A DNA stretch of 6,533 nucleotides, from NCBI GenBank assembly GCA_023395695.1, contig JAEWYJ010000099.1, forward strand, positions 1 to 6,533, in the 5' to 3' direction. Of the stretch, positions 6,080-6,533 are shown in pieces (the first letter of the stretch is position 1; each line of letters starts with the position of its first letter). The notes beneath the pieces are model-generated. The model was not told the DNA's origin and made no database searches. It saw only the letters and a list, made by a program, of their open reading frames with translations. A program made the position numbers and the translations under genes. This stretch comes from Bacillota bacterium. Lineage in GTDB: Bacteria; Bacillota; Clostridia; Oscillospirales; Ruminococcaceae.

Positions 6080-6231
6080 TGGAATATTCCTCCTAAATTA
6101 AAATCATATCTTTCAGCCGACACTCTCCAATACCAGCCAAAGAATCTGTGTTGTAAGGATCGGCAAAACCAATGCGTGAAGAGCGCTTTGCCTAACCCTG
6201 CGGATAAGTAACCCTCACTTGGAAGATTACT
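6080..6231 (-). promoter_or_regulatory. Structured 5' untranslated leader of the secreted-protein gene
   Basis: From the predicted start site (A at 6231) to the ATG there are 151 nt. The transcript would begin with a stem-loop at its very 5' end: AGTAATC (6225-6231) pairs with GGTTACT (6207-6213) over 7 bp, one of them a G-U or near it, around an 11-nt loop. A second hairpin joins GGCAAA-GCG (6184-6192) with CGC and TTTTGCC (6162-6168). The SD AGGAGG (6089-6094) lies in an unpaired A/T-rich stretch. 5'-terminal stem-loops are known to stabilise highly expressed bacterial mRNAs. No known riboswitch class is recognised. Confidence 0.5.
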
Positions 6232-6237
6232 GTAGTC

Positions 6238-6266
6238 ATCATAGCATATCTTATCCACAAATGCAA
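6238..6266 (-). promoter_or_regulatory. Strong extended -10 promoter of the secreted-protein gene
   Basis: On the minus strand TTGCAT (6261-6266), 17 nt, then TATGAT (6238-6243), preceded by TGC, which makes an extended -10. The DNA upstream (about 6267-6295) is A/T-rich like an UP element. The predicted start is an A at 6231, 7 nt after the -10. The spacer contains a perfect DnaA box. Confidence 0.8.
6251..6259 (+). promoter_or_regulatory. Perfect DnaA box within a promoter spacer
   Basis: TTATCCACA, the consensus DnaA-binding nonamer, lies between the -35 and -10 of the secreted-protein promoter. A one-mismatch copy, TTATCCGCA on the minus strand (6199-6207), lies just downstream of the start site. 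The match is seen; binding is inferred. Confidence 0.4.
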
Positions 6267-6310
6267 CAGGTTTGTTATAATTTTGTAATTTTCTTTGCCC
6301 GAAAAATGAC

Positions 6311-6341
6311 AAAGCTAAAATATGGCATAAAATTAAGCTTT
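6311..6341 (-). terminator. Weak candidate terminator after the histidine phosphatase gene
   Basis: On the minus strand AAAGCT and AGCTTT (6336-6341 and 6311-6316) form a 6-bp stem around an AT-rich loop, followed by GTCATTTTTC. It begins at the stop codon of the histidine phosphatase. The stem is short and AT-rich, so termination may be inefficient. Confidence 0.3.
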
Positions 6342-6533
6342 TAAATCTCGCGGGTTATCCCTAACTCCTCTAAAAGCGTCAGCCGGCCCAATTTGCAATC
6401 GGCAGCGACAACAAATCCGCAGCAATTTCCCACTCTCCAGTCATAAAACGGGCGTTCGGGAGCAGCCAGCTCGGTCATGATCGCCATGATGCTGCCGCCG
6501 TGCAGAACGCAGGCCGCGCTGGCAATATTATTA
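6341..6533 (-). CDS. Histidine phosphatase family protein, C-terminal fragment
   Basis: The last 63 residues of a phosphoglycerate mutase/histidine phosphatase-like enzyme whose start lies beyond the right edge. The conserved second catalytic histidine block is visible as VLHGGSIMAIM (H at residue 11 of the fragment), followed by PERPFYDWRVGNCCGFVV, a common clostridial arrangement seen in alpha-ribazole phosphatase-like proteins, and it ends with LLEELGITREI and TAA at 6341. Such enzymes remove phosphate through a phosphohistidine intermediate; the first RHG motif and the substrate are not visible. It lies on the same strand as, and upstream of, the secreted-protein gene, which has its own promoter. 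Confidence 0.85.
   Translation of the reverse strand, partial: NNIASAACVLHGGSIMAIMTELAAPERPFYDWRVGNCCGFVVAADCKLGRLTLLEELGITREI

Noticed and set aside
5039..6211. 390-codon open frame on the plus strand opposite the secreted-protein gene
   Set aside because: It has no RBS, starts within the terminator side and gives a repetitive valine/serine-rich product. The minus-strand frame has signal peptide, RBS, promoter and terminator; the antisense openness follows from its strong codon bias.
6080..6231. Known riboswitch such as c-di-GMP type I in the secreted-protein leader
   Set aside because: A GGCAAAGC piece recalls part of that motif, but the remaining conserved cores are missing.

Overview
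The window looks like chromosomal DNA of an endospore-forming, anaerobic Firmicute, most likely a gut-type clostridium of the Oscillospiraceae/Ruminococcaceae. The main reasons are a complete cotJA-cotJB-cotJC spore-coat operon, purine-rich AGGAGG-type ribosome binding sites, TTG/ATG starts, moderate GC content, and a highly expressed secreted protein ending in NPGTGAAA, a tail I recall from proteins of that group. The genus assignment is inference.

Layout: (1) 1-1491, minus strand: an RlmA-type 23S rRNA guanine-N1 methyltransferase followed 8 nt later by a YkuE/YaeI-type metallophosphoesterase, which runs off the left edge just before its expected GHxH motif. (2) 1669-2304, minus strand: an FMN-binding flavin reductase-like protein with an unusual basic C-terminal tail. 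(3) 2305-2584: a divergent intergenic region with a good sigma-A type promoter for the flavin reductase, two clear inverted repeats and a tentative mother-cell promoter for cotJ. (4) 2585-4001, plus strand: cotJA (TTG start fixed by its RBS), cotJB with a ~105-residue low-complexity N-terminal extension, and cotJC, a di-manganese catalase-fold protein with all five ligands. (5) 4051-4090: a bidirectional hairpin terminator between the convergent cotJC and a HAD phosphatase (4150-4815, minus). (6) 4983-6266, minus strand: a secreted protein gene with a full expression unit: extended -10 promoter, 151-nt structured leader, strong RBS, signal peptide and a classic intrinsic terminator. (7) 6341-6533, minus strand: the C-terminal end of a histidine phosphatase.

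The cotJ genes work together in building the inner spore coat, and the methyltransferase and phosphoesterase probably share a transcript. The other genes are unrelated housekeeping or surface functions. I see no mobile element, CRISPR array, tRNA or rRNA, and no clearly new multi-gene system. The most interesting points are the cotJB extension, the regulatory architecture of the secreted-protein gene (5'-terminal stem-loop and a perfect DnaA box inside the promoter spacer), its NPxTG tail without a membrane anchor, and the misplaced ribosome binding site of the methyltransferase gene.
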